From Acidobacteriota bacterium (GTDB lineage: Bacteria > Acidobacteriota > Terriglobia > Bryobacterales > Bryobacteraceae), in NCBI GenBank assembly GCA_018268835.1, contig JAFDVU010000022.1:1-55956 (forward strand): a DNA stretch of 55,956 nt. The letters run 5' to 3'. The notes under the pieces are model-generated. The model was not told the DNA's origin. It was given only the letters and a program-made list of their open reading frames with translations, and ran no database searches. The number at the start of each line of letters is the position of its first letter. The first letter of the stretch is position 1. Positions 41,304-53,955 of this stretch are shown piece after piece. The translations under genes and the position numbers were made by a program.

Positions 41304-42980
41304 TCATGCCGGTTTAGTCAGACGCCATTTCGCCCACCGAGAAGTTCCGTCCGGCGCGATCTCCCCGTCGTTCTTCATCTCCTGAAGCAGGTTGCCGACG
41401 AACCGCGTCTTCTGATTCGGCTCCAACGCATCCGAAAGTTTGCCCACCAGCAGTTCATTGAAGTCGGCCCGCGTAGCCTCGCCAAACTTGTTCAGGTACG
41501 CCACCACCATCTTCTTGTAGTGCGACTTGTCGAACGCCCGGTTCCTAATATACGCAGCCTTGTCGCCGGTGGCCGCCGCGATCTTCGCCGAAACGAACAG
41601 GTTCGGCCGGCGGCCCTCAATCAGCCTTCGCGCCCTCAATCGCTTGAAAGACTCTTCATCGATCGCGCGCTTCTTCTGCACCTTGTCCAGCGCGATCACG
41701 TCCATCAGGTCCAATTCGACCTGGCTCAGCAGCAGCTGGGTGTAGTTTTCGTCAAGGATCTGACCGGTCAGCCGCACCACCACCTTCTTCGGATCATCCA
41801 ATTCGTAATCCGGCATGGGGAAGCTGCGCTCACGCTGGCGGGTGAACATTCGCTTGATGCCGCTGCCGATGGTGTCGATCATGTTCAGGTTCACCATCGT
41901 CTGCGCCAGGAACGGATTCCGGTAGACCTCCGGCGGCGCGTCGCTCCGGATCATCTCTTCCACCGTGCCCGGAATGAAGGAGCCCACGTTTGTGAACAGC
42001 AGCGCGTCCGGCGTTTCCACCACATTGATACGTCCGTTCATGCTGTAGTCCTGGTGAGCAATCGCATTGTGGAGCGTCTCACGCATAACCCACGGGTCGT
42101 ATTGCGTCACCTCGTATGGGAACAGGGTCCCGCTGGGCAGATGACGTATGGTGAGGTTGCGAATTCTCTGGAGCACTTTGTCGCCAGCAAGGATCAGCGG
42201 TGAATCGAAGTGCTGGTAATCCTTCTCCTGATTCTTCTCATCGCGAAGTACCCATGTGATGCGTGACTGTGCCGGGGACAGCAGATGTCCTGATTCGGCG
42301 GTTCCAAGAAGCAGCAGTGCGGCGCGGGTCAATTTGCCCGCAACGCAGACCCTGGCCTTGTTCAGGAAGGTGCTGTCGTCCCAGGAATCAACCTCCGCGG
42401 CCTGTTGGGGATGCTTCTGCCGGTATTGAGCGCGGGCGAACGCGAGAGCGGCAGGATCAAGGTCGGCGCGGGTTGCGCTTTCCACAACCTGGGCGGACCA
42501 GTCCCCAGGCGGTTCCGAGAGGATCTGCCAGAGGCCCCGCTCCTTTTCCGGAAAGTCTCTCAGCTTCTTTTTGTAGCTTCCGACGCGAATGTAAGCCTCG
42601 CCGCTGAAGCGCACCGGAGTCGAGTTCGCCGCCTGGACCGCGAACAGGATGATGTGCGCGCCGTCTCGCTCGAACTCATGGATCGTGAAATCAATCCGGG
42701 GCTCCAGCAGGCGCAAGAGCCAGCTTTCCAGATCCTCGTTGCCCTTCTTTGCCCGCTTCGGCCGGAACGTGGTCCCCAGGACCGCATGGCTGCCGTCCTC
42801 AACGCCCCAGACCATGTAGCCCCTGCGCCTGCCGTGCAGCGCCGCGCCGTTCGAAAGCGCAGAAAGGTACTCGCCGATTTCCTGAGGGTTGTCGTTGTTG
42901 TGCTTGAACTCGGCCCATTCGGTCTCAGTGGGCAACCGCAGGAGTTCGTCAAGCTTGGCCTGGAGTTCGACGGATGTCAC
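41304..42980 (-). CDS. AlbA_2 (Schlafen-type) domain and HATPase-like DNA-binding protein
   Basis: 558 residues. The N-terminal AlbA_2 domain (about 1-150) has TEWAEFKHNN, LSALSNGAALHGRRRGYMVWGVEDG and YIRVGSYKKKL. The central part contains ETLHNAIAHQDYS, a C-terminal ATPase-like segment (HATPase_c_4), and the end is winged-helix-like (LLQEMKNDGEIAPDG). The start is GTG 42980, overlapping the hsdS stop as GTGA. Such proteins often accompany type I restriction operons; an accessory role in defence or transcription control is inferred. Confidence 0.85.
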   Translation of the reverse strand: MTSVELQAKLDELLRLPTETEWAEFKHNNDNPQEIGEYLSALSNGAALHGRRRGYMVWGVEDGSHAVLGTTFRPKRAKKGNEDLESWLLRLLEPRIDFTIHEFERDGAHIILFAVQAANSTPVRFSGEAYIRVGSYKKKLRDFPEKERGLWQILSEPPGDWSAQVVESATRADLDPAALAFARAQYRQKHPQQAAEVDSWDDSTFLNKARVCVAGKLTRAALLLLGTAESGHLLSPAQSRITWVLRDEKNQEKDYQHFDSPLILAGDKVLQRIRNLTIRHLPSGTLFPYEVTQYDPWVMRETLHNAIAHQDYSMNGRINVVETPDALLFTNVGSFIPGTVEEMIRSDAPPEVYRNPFLAQTMVNLNMIDTIGSGIKRMFTRQRERSFPMPDYELDDPKKVVVRLTGQILDENYTQLLLSQVELDLMDVIALDKVQKKRAIDEESFKRLRARRLIEGRRPNLFVSAKIAAATGDKAAYIRNRAFDKSHYKKMVVAYLNKFGEATRADFNELLVGKLSDALEPNQKTRFVGNLLQEMKNDGEIAPDGTSRWAKWRLTKPA

Positions 42981-44327
42981 GCGCCGACGGCCTCCGAGTC
43001 CGTCACCCTAACACGCACGCGGCCCGTCAGGAGGTCCTGCATCACGCCCTGCTTCAGCTGGCGGAGCTTGTCGAGGTCTTCTTCGAGAGAGCGAACGGAC
43101 GTGCGCTGTTGGTCTATCACCCTGAGAATCCGCGATTGCTCATCTTCGAGCGGTAGGGCGAACTCCAAGCCAAGGACCGAACGAGCGTTCAACTTTACCA
43201 TGCTGCCCGATGTGCCAACTGCTGCGCTCGTGAGTCTGCGCCGCACAAGCGGACTGAGCAGAAGCGCCTCGAGGAACCGCGCACTGGCGCGCCTGTTTGG
43301 GCGCAGTCGCATCATCAGATCCGGGTAGATGCATGGCGCGCCCACGTCTCGATAGACCCCGCAGAGCCCGACCAGTTCCGTGGTGTTCGACCTGCTCAGC
43401 AGGAGATCCCCATCGGTCAACAATGCGGCCGTGAGTGCCGCGCTGCTGCCGGTGACCATCTTAAGTTGACTTGGGCTGAAGCCCTGGAGTGTCAAACACC
43501 CCAATCCAAGGGCGTAGACCCCGGACCACTCATCGGCCTCCCGAGGGCTGTAGCCGTTCTTGGGCCCGCCCAGTAAGCATTCCGAGAGAGTGGCGAAGAC
43601 CCATTCTTTCGGAATCCAACCGACATGCGATTCCGTGTAGAGGTGGGGGGCTTCGACGCGAGTGGGACGGAGGCGGCCGTCGGGAGTGACACCGCGAGTG
43701 AACAGATCCTGCATCATCCCCGATTTGATCTGCTGATACTTCGCAATCAGGGCTTCAGTCTGTTTGATCGTCTCGTCCAGCGTCGAGAGGATCTTTGCAA
43801 TTTTCCTCTGCTCCGTTCGACTGCGTGGAACTAGGAACGGAATTCGTACAAGGTCGCGGTAGTAGAGGCGCAGGCGGTCATCCACAACCCCGTACGACAG
43901 ACGTTTGAATTCAGCGATCGCGGCCCTAGTCGAAAACAGATACTCGGCGAAGACCGAGTCCGTCTTTTTACCAGGTTCCAGGACGACGTAGGCTGGGCTC
44001 ACTAGGCAGTCGAACCTGCCTCTGCCAAGGACCCCCTGCCACATCCTCATCATGTTATAGGCAATGTCGCCCCTGCGAACAAGAAGGTGGCCCTGTGGCG
44101 GGAGGTTGCTGTCGACTCGGCGCTCTACGGAATCGCGCGCCACTAGGCCGCCCGTCATTGTGATCGACATCACGGGCAGTCCTGCGCGCCCACGTTCGAC
44201 TCGCCTTGTGAACATCTCTCCGATTCTGAGAACGTCCCAGCCTTCTCGATTCTGAGCGGAGAAGGTTTCGCTGCCGCTGCCTCTGGTCGTCGCCTGCACA
44301 TGCATGGGGCGACCGCGCGACATGCTC

Positions 44328-44335
<8 letters not shown>
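42977..44335 (-). CDS. hsdS: Type I restriction-modification specificity subunit
   Basis: 452 residues with two target-recognition domains separated by the conserved helix: repeat-like segments [33 protein letters not shown] and [41 protein letters not shown] mark the two ends of the circularly arranged spacer helices. HsdS reads the bipartite DNA target for both methylase and endonuclease. ATG 44335 overlaps the hsdM stop by eight bases. Target sequence cannot be predicted. Confidence 0.93.
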
Positions 44336-46796
<2,461 letters not shown>

Positions 46797-47108
46797 TGTA
46801 CGTAGATAGTGTTCGCCAAGGAACCCCTCCGCCGCGCATCTGGAATCAAAGCAGAACGCGCCTGGTCTGTCCGGAAGAACTACTGGCAAAACAATAGTTT
46901 AGCCTTTACCAGACTGACCACCAAACCTCGTTGCGGACTTGGGCTAAAGGCCGGGCTAGCCACTTCGTCACCGGAGCACGGCGATCCGACGGATTCGGAA
47001 GGTGCCGCAAGCCGTGACGCATTGGTATTTGTGGCACAGAGTCGGTAGTGAATGTACGTGAGACTGGGGAGAGCGAGAATCTTGGTTTGCCGCGGGTTGG
47101 CGAGTGGG
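46797..47108. other. Gap between hsdM and the methylase-helicase gene
   Basis: 312 bases with no gene I can support. It presumably contains the hsdM promoter on the minus strand, but no convincing -35/-10 pair or ribosome-binding site is visible near ATG 46796. Base composition is a little lower in GC around 46895-46925 than in the flanking genes. Confidence 0.5.
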
Positions 47109-50100
47109 CTACCTTTGGCGACCGTGGTCGACGTCGATGGAGGGGCGGCCCTTGGAAAACCGCAGATATAGCCGCTCGCCAATTTGAACGTTCCGGCCCA
47201 GCGCACCCATCTCAACGATCATGAACCGGTTGGCCGATGTCGCGAGCGCGAGATGCGATTCATCCTTCGCAACAACCTGGCCGGCCATTGAGCCTGCAGC
47301 CGGTGGCATACGCTGGACGATGGGCATCTCGCGAATTGCAGTTCCACTCGCCCGCAGGTACGCCTCCGCCATCTTCGCCACCTCGTCTGGTCCGGTTACG
47401 GCCGGCACCGCCTTGTCACGGTCGACATCCTGCTCAATCTCCCGCGCCGAGTCTGCGCCTTGCTGATCGCCCTTGTCCAGATCCAACTGCGCGTTGAGTT
47501 CGGCTTGGCGAGCCAGCAGTTGTTTGAGCCGATCCTCATGCTCGAATGGACGATCGGCCTGGCCCCGGAAGTCCGCAAGTTGTTTCTCCACGCTTGCGGC
47601 GCGGCTCTGTTGCTCTGAAGCGAGTTTATCCAAGCTCCGCAGCGTATGCTCGATACTCTGGACCGTCCCGATCGGATTCGCCGGGTTCAGATTCGCCGAA
47701 TATGTGGCTCGGCCGCGGACAAACAATTCCGGGACACGTTCGTCCTCCGAAACCAAGCCGAATCCAGCACTTTTGCCTTTGCTCAAGATTTCAAAGCCGC
47801 GAAATTGACCGCACACCTGCAAGCTCTGATCGTCACGCCAGGAGAGGATCGCGTAAGTGAGAGCCTTCGCCGCTTCCTCGCGCGCTCCCTTGCCGGCGAA
47901 AAGCCGATTACCGACGGTCATGCTGAACTCGGCCGAGCCGCTGCTGTTCCTGAGGGCAATGTCGGCTTCCACATCGGCCAGTTGCTGTTTGGCTTCCGCA
48001 ATGTGTCGCGGCAGATCGCGGATCTCCCACCGGATGTGGCGCTGCTGATTGGCATGCACGGCCCGCAGTTGGTCGAGTTTGCGGATCTCCGTGTCGATCT
48101 TGATCTTCTCAACCACCGCAGGATTGCCGGACGCGATTGCTTTGATCTCGGCGTATGTGAGAGCGCCACTATCGAGATCCTCGGCAGCGCGCACAGACGT
48201 TTCGCCGCGCATCACCTGATGGATAAACCGGGCTTTGGTTTCCAGCGTTTGCCACATGTAGGCGTCGAAGGAGCCTTCCGTCACATAACGGTAGATCTGC
48301 ACTTCCTTGTTCGTATTGCCTTGGCGCAGGATTCGACCTTCCCGCTGCTCGATGTCCCGCGAGCGCCACGGCGCGTCCAGATGGTGAAGTGCCACAAGGC
48401 GGCGCTGGACATTCGTGCCGGCACCCATCTTTTCGGTGGAGCCGAGAAGGATGCGGACTCGGCCCGCATTCACGCCATCGAACAGCAGCTTCTTGGCTGT
48501 GTCGGTTTCGGCGTCGTGAATGAACGCGATCTCCTTCGGTGGAATGCCGGCGGACAGGAGTTTGGACCGAATGTCCCCGTAGACGTTGAACCTTTCGGGA
48601 TCGGGTGTCGACAGGTCGCTGAAGACAAGCTGAGTCGAGCGCTCGTTCCGAGTATCGCTCCAGATCTTGACAATGCGCGAGACGGCGCGGTCGATCTTGC
48701 TGTCCGGTGGAGGCTCAATACCCGGCTGAACCAGGCGCATGTCTAATGCCGCCTTGCGTCCCTCGCCCGTGATCTTGAGCATGTTGTCCACGGACGGGTC
48801 GACCCGCTCCTTCTTCAGCTTCTCGGCGCGCTCGGTTAGCGTTCGGATGAATTCTTTCAGTTCGGGGCTCGCCGGCGCGGCCACGACGGCCGGTCGGCCG
48901 TTTTCGAGTTCCGGTCGCGGGAGGTTGAGCATGTCCGCAGTTTGCACGTCCGCGACCGTGCGGAACATGGTCAGCAACTCAGGAAGGTTGATGAACTTCG
49001 TGAAGCGGGTGTGCATCCGGTATCCAGATCCATCCGGCGCAAGCTCCAGCGACGTGACCGCCTCAGCGAAGTTCGCTGCCCACGGGTCGAAGTGGTTTAC
49101 GCCTCTCTCCGACAACATGTCCGGCGCGAGATACCGAAGCATGGTGTACATCTCCGCCAGCGTGTTCGAAATCGGGGTGCCGGTGGCGAACACCACGCCG
49201 CGACCGTCACCCTGCTCCTGGAGGTAGCGGGTCTTGAGGAACATGTCAAAGGCACGGTTGCTATCGGTGTTCGGCAGGCCGGCGATCCGGTTCATCTTCG
49301 TCGTGTACGCAAGGTTTTTGTAAAGGTCGGCCTCATCTACGAACAGGTAATCCACGCCGAGTTCTTCAAACGTGAGCGTGCGGTCTTTCGACTCCCGGTC
49401 GGCTCGCTTTTTCAGGCGGACCGTTAGCCGCTTCTTGGCTTTTTCCAGTTCTTTGACTATGCGGCGGTTGTCATCTTTCGATTCCTTGGCTTGGCCGATC
49501 TCGGCATCCAACTCGGCAACCTGCTTCTGGACAAACCGGTTAAAGTACTCGTCTGAGACGGGCAGGAACTCGAATGACCGGTGGGACACGATGACGGCAT
49601 CGTAGTTGCCCGTCGCAATTCGGGCCATCGCCTGCTGGCGGTTATCGGTCGCGAAGTGCTCCTTCCCTGCAATGAATAACCGCGCCTGCGGGTATAGCTT
49701 CAGAAATTCCGCGCCCCACTGATCGACCAGGTGATTCGGAACCACGAACATGGGCTTCTTCGCCAGGTCCAGGCGACGAAGTTCCATCGCCGCTGCGGTC
49801 ATCGTCCATGTCTTCCCCGCACCTACGACATGGGCCAAGAGGGGGCTCCCGCCCTGGAGAATCCGCCAAACTGCATTCTTTTGGTGCGGGGCGAGATCTC
49901 CGTCCCGAAGGGATGTGCGAACCATCCCCGGCAGGCTGAGGTGCGAACCATCGAACTCTCGAAGCCGGATGTTGTTGAAGCGAAGATTGTAGTCGTCAGC
50001 CAGGCGCTTTGCGCGACCGGGGTCTTCCCAGACCCACTCACTGAACCGATCCTTCAGTTGCTGCTGCTTCTCACGGGCGGCGATTGTCTCGGGCTGGTTT

Positions 50101-52613
50101 ACCGTTCGGTTGCCATCCCGGTCTTCATCATAGGCCGTAGGCGTGCGGCCGTTTAGGGACTGCTCAATCAGGTCAGACGCGCGAAAACGAGACGTCCCGT
50201 TTGTGGTTGTATTGCTGACCGTGTACTTGGCGGCGTAGTCCAATTCGAGCGTCCAGGTAGCAATGGATTCTGCGTAGCCGACTTTCACAGTGGCTGGTGC
50301 CACATCCAGCAACTCAGCAACGAATTGCCGGATATCTGAGCGGGGAATCCACGATGAGCCGAGACGCGCCTCGATTTCGCCGGGCTCCAGATCGGGTGCT
50401 TGGACCGCCTGAAGTGCCTCAACGTTGCGCTGATAAGCAGGATCGAGTTGAGCCGCGGTCCGGGCTGTGAGGAGCTTCGCGCGAACGTTTCCGCTGAGGT
50501 ATCGGTCGGCTGTCTCCCATGCGCCACCTTCAGGATTTCGGTAGGCAAGAGAGCCCAGCTCGCCCTGCAAATCGGGAGCGGGTTTCCCGGTCAGTGCCTC
50601 CATTCGGGGCCAACTGATCTCGCCAGTTTCGTTCAGCGAAACGAGGAGGGCTTCAGCTGCGGTCTCGACCCGCTCAACTGGCCGGTATCGCTCCAAGGTG
50701 CAGCGATCGAAGATCGCTGTCTTTGTCGACACCTTTGTCTCGGGATTGAATTCCTCCAGCGACAGCAGCAGCGGCTGGTCCGGGTCACCGGCGAATGCCC
50801 TGACATTCCGCGCGGAGTTGAGCGGTCCGAATCGCGCAACGAAAGAATCGTACGAACGGTTCAGAAGGCGACGCGCTTCGGTGATCGCGTGTTCCGGAGC
50901 ATCCTGAAGTTGCGTGCGAAAGACTTCGCGCACTGCGTCGCGCAACTGGAGCATCGCGCAAATTCGGGCGGAGGTAGCCGCTGGAAGGTTGAGCGGCTTG
51001 AGCTCATCACCTCGACGAACTAGGATTTGACCGTCGCGGTCAGCCAGGCCGCCTTCTTTAACGGTGCCGACCGATGGAATCTGGTCATCACCGGTGTTTC
51101 GAGCAGCTGATTGCTTGTGCGTAACGGAATAGACAGCGGCCGGCATCCTCGCGACGGCGTCTGCCAGGCGTTCCGGCTCCAGGTTTCCAATGAGCGCCGG
51201 GGCCGCACCAAACTGCGTCGACTCCAGCCCCATTCGTCCGAGCATCATTTCAGGGTGCCGAACGAAGTACTCGTTGATTTGGATTCTGCCGTCCGGTGTG
51301 TCTACGGATTCCAAATTCGTCCATCGCTCGCCCTGTTGGCGCGCGCTAGCCGATCGCTTCTGCAGGAACAAGATGTCGGTGGTCACGTCTGTGCCGGCGT
51401 TGGCTTTGAACGCCGTATTCGGCAACCGGATCGCGCCTAGCAGAACAGCCCGTTCCGCCAAGTGTTCTCGAACGGTCGAGTCCTGTTTGTCCATCGTGTA
51501 GCGACTGGTGATGAGCGCAATCAGCCCGCCCGGCCGGACGACATCGACGGACTTGGCAAGGAAATAGTCGTGAATGCCGCGAGTCAACTGCGGAGTGCGG
51601 CGGTAAGCCGGATCGAACACCGGATAGTTGCCGAATGGGATGTTTCCGACCGCGGCATCGAAGAAGTCCTTCGGAAGAGCAGTGTCTTCGAGAGCCTTGC
51701 CGTGAACGACCGAATCTGGGTAGAGTTTAGCCGCAATGCGGGCAGTGACGGAGTCGAGTTCAACTCCGGTGCGCCTCGTACCCGGATGCAGAGATTCCGG
51801 CATCAGGCCGAAGAAATGTCCAATACCCATCGACGGTTCGAGCACGTGACCGCCAGCCTCGAAGCCAAATCTCTCCATCGCCTTCCAGATCGCCTGGATC
51901 ACTTCCGGCGATGTGAAGTGCGCATTCGGTGTGGACCCACGCGCGGATGCGTACTCGTCAGGCGTGAGCGTTTCTCGCAATTCGTCGGCAATGGCCCTCC
52001 AATCTCTGGAAGGCTGGCGCTCAAACGCGCCGGGCATCGCGCCCCATCCCGTGTACTTCACGAGTTCAGATTTCTCTTGCGGTGTGGCGAGCCGATCCTC
52101 GGCCTCAATTAGCTTAAGCGTGCGAATGGCAGCGAGGTTCGCTTGAGCCTTTTCCTTGAGACTGCCCTGGCCGACTCTGTCGGCGTCGGTTATGCGGAAA
52201 TCGCGGGCAAGGGTTGTTTGGGGTCGAGAGTGGCCGGATCGAAGGATAACTGGGGCTGATCCTCCTCGTCCGGAAGAAATGCCCACTCCTTGGTCGCCAG
52301 CTCCCAAGCGATCTGGTATTCCATCTTGCGGATTACCGCCAGCTCGTACAGCAGACTGCTCGTTAATTCCTGTGCTGCGAAGATCGCCGGAAGGAGTTGA
52401 CTCCGGGCCGTCAATGCCTGGACCATCTGGGGCCGGTGTTTGCTCCAGTGCTCCAGAATCTGATGACCGAGCGGTGTCAGGTCGTCCGTCGTTTCCATGA
52501 GTGGACTCCTTTTCAAGGGTATCAACTGGAGGCCCGTCGAGCACTTCGGCGAAGAGGCTGAGTTGGACGTCTTCGGGGCCGGTGGATGGGTCGATTGCAC
52601 GTGGTCTTGCCAT
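47109..52613 (-). CDS. Large N6-adenine methylase-helicase fusion (conjugative-element type)
   Basis: 1834 residues. A short N-terminal motif QLSLFAEVL is followed by a low-complexity Gly/Ser/Pro stretch (about 40-140), then a methylase with motif I VLEPSMGIGHFFGL (258-266) and NIPF (324-327) in place of NPPF. A superfamily 2 helicase follows: Walker A VVGAGKTWT, Walker B VDEADLY and motif VI EQREGRILRQGNTNKE. The C-terminus has coiled coils and a beta-rich end. Such proteins are common on conjugative elements and large phages and may protect incoming DNA from restriction; precise function is unknown. The small gene at 52190-52498 is nested in another frame across the low-complexity stretch. 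ATG 52613 lacks a strong ribosome-binding site. Confidence 0.88.
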   Translation of the reverse strand: MARPRAIDPSTGPEDVQLSLFAEVLDGPPVDTLEKESTHGNDGRPDTARSSDSGALEQTPAPDGPGIDGPESTPSGDLRSTGINEQSAVRAGGNPQDGIPDRLGAGDQGVGISSGRGGSAPVILRSGHSRPQTTLARDFRITDADRVGQGSLKEKAQANLAAIRTLKLIEAEDRLATPQEKSELVKYTGWGAMPGAFERQPSRDWRAIADELRETLTPDEYASARGSTPNAHFTSPEVIQAIWKAMERFGFEAGGHVLEPSMGIGHFFGLMPESLHPGTRRTGVELDSVTARIAAKLYPDSVVHGKALEDTALPKDFFDAAVGNIPFGNYPVFDPAYRRTPQLTRGIHDYFLAKSVDVVRPGGLIALITSRYTMDKQDSTVREHLAERAVLLGAIRLPNTAFKANAGTDVTTDILFLQKRSASARQQGERWTNLESVDTPDGRIQINEYFVRHPEMMLGRMGLESTQFGAAPALIGNLEPERLADAVARMPAAVYSVTHKQSAARNTGDDQIPSVGTVKEGGLADRDGQILVRRGDELKPLNLPAATSARICAMLQLRDAVREVFRTQLQDAPEHAITEARRLLNRSYDSFVARFGPLNSARNVRAFAGDPDQPLLLSLEEFNPETKVSTKTAIFDRCTLERYRPVERVETAAEALLVSLNETGEISWPRMEALTGKPAPDLQGELGSLAYRNPEGGAWETADRYLSGNVRAKLLTARTAAQLDPAYQRNVEALQAVQAPDLEPGEIEARLGSSWIPRSDIRQFVAELLDVAPATVKVGYAESIATWTLELDYAAKYTVSNTTTNGTSRFRASDLIEQSLNGRTPTAYDEDRDGNRTVNQPETIAAREKQQQLKDRFSEWVWEDPGRAKRLADDYNLRFNNIRLREFDGSHLSLPGMVRTSLRDGDLAPHQKNAVWRILQGGSPLLAHVVGAGKTWTMTAAAMELRRLDLAKKPMFVVPNHLVDQWGAEFLKLYPQARLFIAGKEHFATDNRQQAMARIATGNYDAVIVSHRSFEFLPVSDEYFNRFVQKQVAELDAEIGQAKESKDDNRRIVKELEKAKKRLTVRLKKRADRESKDRTLTFEELGVDYLFVDEADLYKNLAYTTKMNRIAGLPNTDSNRAFDMFLKTRYLQEQGDGRGVVFATGTPISNTLAEMYTMLRYLAPDMLSERGVNHFDPWAANFAEAVTSLELAPDGSGYRMHTRFTKFINLPELLTMFRTVADVQTADMLNLPRPELENGRPAVVAAPASPELKEFIRTLTERAEKLKKERVDPSVDNMLKITGEGRKAALDMRLVQPGIEPPPDSKIDRAVSRIVKIWSDTRNERSTQLVFSDLSTPDPERFNVYGDIRSKLLSAGIPPKEIAFIHDAETDTAKKLLFDGVNAGRVRILLGSTEKMGAGTNVQRRLVALHHLDAPWRSRDIEQREGRILRQGNTNKEVQIYRYVTEGSFDAYMWQTLETKARFIHQVMRGETSVRAAEDLDSGALTYAEIKAIASGNPAVVEKIKIDTEIRKLDQLRAVHANQQRHIRWEIRDLPRHIAEAKQQLADVEADIALRNSSGSAEFSMTVGNRLFAGKGAREEAAKALTYAILSWRDDQSLQVCGQFRGFEILSKGKSAGFGLVSEDERVPELFVRGRATYSANLNPANPIGTVQSIEHTLRSLDKLASEQQSRAASVEKQLADFRGQADRPFEHEDRLKQLLARQAELNAQLDLDKGDQQGADSAREIEQDVDRDKAVPAVTGPDEVAKMAEAYLRASGTAIREMPIVQRMPPAAGSMAGQVVAKDESHLALATSANRFMIVEMGALGRNVQIGERLYLRFSKGRPSIDVDHGRQR
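52190..52498 (-). CDS. Nested 102-residue TnpV-like small protein, overlapping frame
   Basis: From ATG 52498 the frame gives METTDDLTPLGHQILEHWSK followed by HRPQMV and helical sequence to EWAFLPDEEDQP. The LTPLGxQIxxHWxxHRPxMxxxL start resembles TnpV-type small proteins of mobile elements. AAAGGAG lies seven bases before the ATG (52506-52512), better than the signal for the large gene that contains it. It is read in a different frame of the same strand, entirely within codons 39-141 of the methylase-helicase. Either both are made, or the large protein starts further in. Confidence 0.65.
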   Translation of the reverse strand: METTDDLTPLGHQILEHWSKHRPQMVQALTARSQLLPAIFAAQELTSSLLYELAVIRKMEYQIAWELATKEWAFLPDEEDQPQLSFDPATLDPKQPLPAISA

Positions 52614-52629
52614 TCGAAATCCGGAGGAA

Positions 52630-53955
52630 TCAAAAATTTGTGGCGGTCAGGTAAGGGACGCCGAACAGCTTCGCCCAGGCCTGCATTGCAGACGCCTGGT
52701 AACGGGGAATTGCGGTGCTGGAAAACCAGTACATGTTGCTGATACCAACGAGGACGGTTGGGCGTTGGAGCATAGACGCAAGGACGGGGTAGACGAGAAC
52801 CTGCTCGTAACAGATCAAAACTGCGAGACGCTGACTATTGAGTTCGATGACGGCGGGGCCACTCAGGTGAAGCGGAACACCGCCGCTGCCCAGCGGGCGC
52901 CACATTCCGACAGGTATTGGAATCCGTTGGTGGAAAGCCGATGAATAGGCACCGATGAACAGCAGAGTGTTCTCATACCAATCGGCTCGCGAGTCGTCGG
53001 TCGAACCGCGGGTGGTCAAGGCTTGCGGGAGTCTTAAATCGGCGCCATTAAGAGCTTCGATGGCAGCGGCGAAATCGTACTGCTTGACGATCTCGGCGTC
53101 TGTCCTTCTGTTCGTTGAATTGGTAACCCAAAGCGGTAGCCCGGCACCGATAGCGAGCACCTGACCACGAGCGCGGCACCGTACCAGAGTCTGTCGCCAG
53201 AATTCGGCAGTCGCGTCGGACCACCGTGGAACCACGGATTCCGGGAAGATGAGCACGCGCGCCGAAGACCTAGCCACGCGTTGTTGGACCGCCTCCATGG
53301 CGACGAATTCCTGCGGTGACTGCGAGAGGTTCCCGAAATGAGTGTCCACCGCTTCCCACCCGGCCGGTGGGCGAAGACAAGATTCCGCGAACATGTGCGT
53401 TGCCAGGCTAAACGCGATCACCGCCGCCATGCCCATCGATGCCGAGGTGCGTGCCGCACTGGGAATAGCACCTAAGAGCGACAGGGCGAGGCCGGGGAGC
53501 ACAGCCGCGACTGCCAGACCGAACCACCCGGTACCGGGAAACAGATAGCCAGCGCCGCTGATGGGTGTGATGAACCCGATCAAAGCGAGCGGCGGAAAGA
53601 CGAAAGCCAAATTGGCGAGGGGCACTCGCCACAGGTAGTTCAAGCGGGAAGTGGGCGTCCAGGCGAGAGTCCAGGGTAATGCCAGCAGCGTCGAGCAGCA
53701 AAGCCACATGAGAACTGCCGTCGAGGTTGAATCGGAGTGTCCGAGGTACCGCCGTGCGCCGGGGATCAGGGGCCACAGGCCGGCCATATAGTAGCCGAGC
53801 GCATTCCGGAAGGCAGACTTGCGGGACTTTGGGATGAGGCACGCCACGGGCATGGCGATTGCGGCCACAAGGCCCGCAGGGTAGCCAGTCGAAATAGCCA
53901 GACCCAACCCGACCGCACAGCCGAACCAAATGACGTCTGCGCCTATCGCTTTCAT
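52630..53955 (-). CDS. traB: TraB-type conjugal transfer protein (nitrilase-fold membrane protein)
   Basis: 441 residues. The first half has five to seven transmembrane segments; the second half is a nitrilase-like domain with Glu in LIFPESVVPRW, Lys candidates, and Cys in VLICYEQVLVYP. This matches Ti-plasmid-type TraB, which resembles apolipoprotein N-acyltransferase. Its start overlaps the traF stop (ATGA, 53952-53955), as in Ti-type transfer operons. Role is support of conjugative transfer at the inner membrane. Confidence 0.82.
   Translation of the reverse strand: MKAIGADVIWFGCAVGLGLAISTGYPAGLVAAIAMPVACLIPKSRKSAFRNALGYYMAGLWPLIPGARRYLGHSDSTSTAVLMWLCCSTLLALPWTLAWTPTSRLNYLWRVPLANLAFVFPPLALIGFITPISGAGYLFPGTGWFGLAVAAVLPGLALSLLGAIPSAARTSASMGMAAVIAFSLATHMFAESCLRPPAGWEAVDTHFGNLSQSPQEFVAMEAVQQRVARSSARVLIFPESVVPRWSDATAEFWRQTLVRCRARGQVLAIGAGLPLWVTNSTNRRTDAEIVKQYDFAAAIEALNGADLRLPQALTTRGSTDDSRADWYENTLLFIGAYSSAFHQRIPIPVGMWRPLGSGGVPLHLSGPAVIELNSQRLAVLICYEQVLVYPVLASMLQRPTVLVGISNMYWFSSTAIPRYQASAMQAWAKLFGVPYLTATNF

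Noticed and set aside
41304..42203. A 338-codon plus-strand frame opposite the AlbA_2 gene
   Set aside because: Antisense to a well-supported gene; no motifs.
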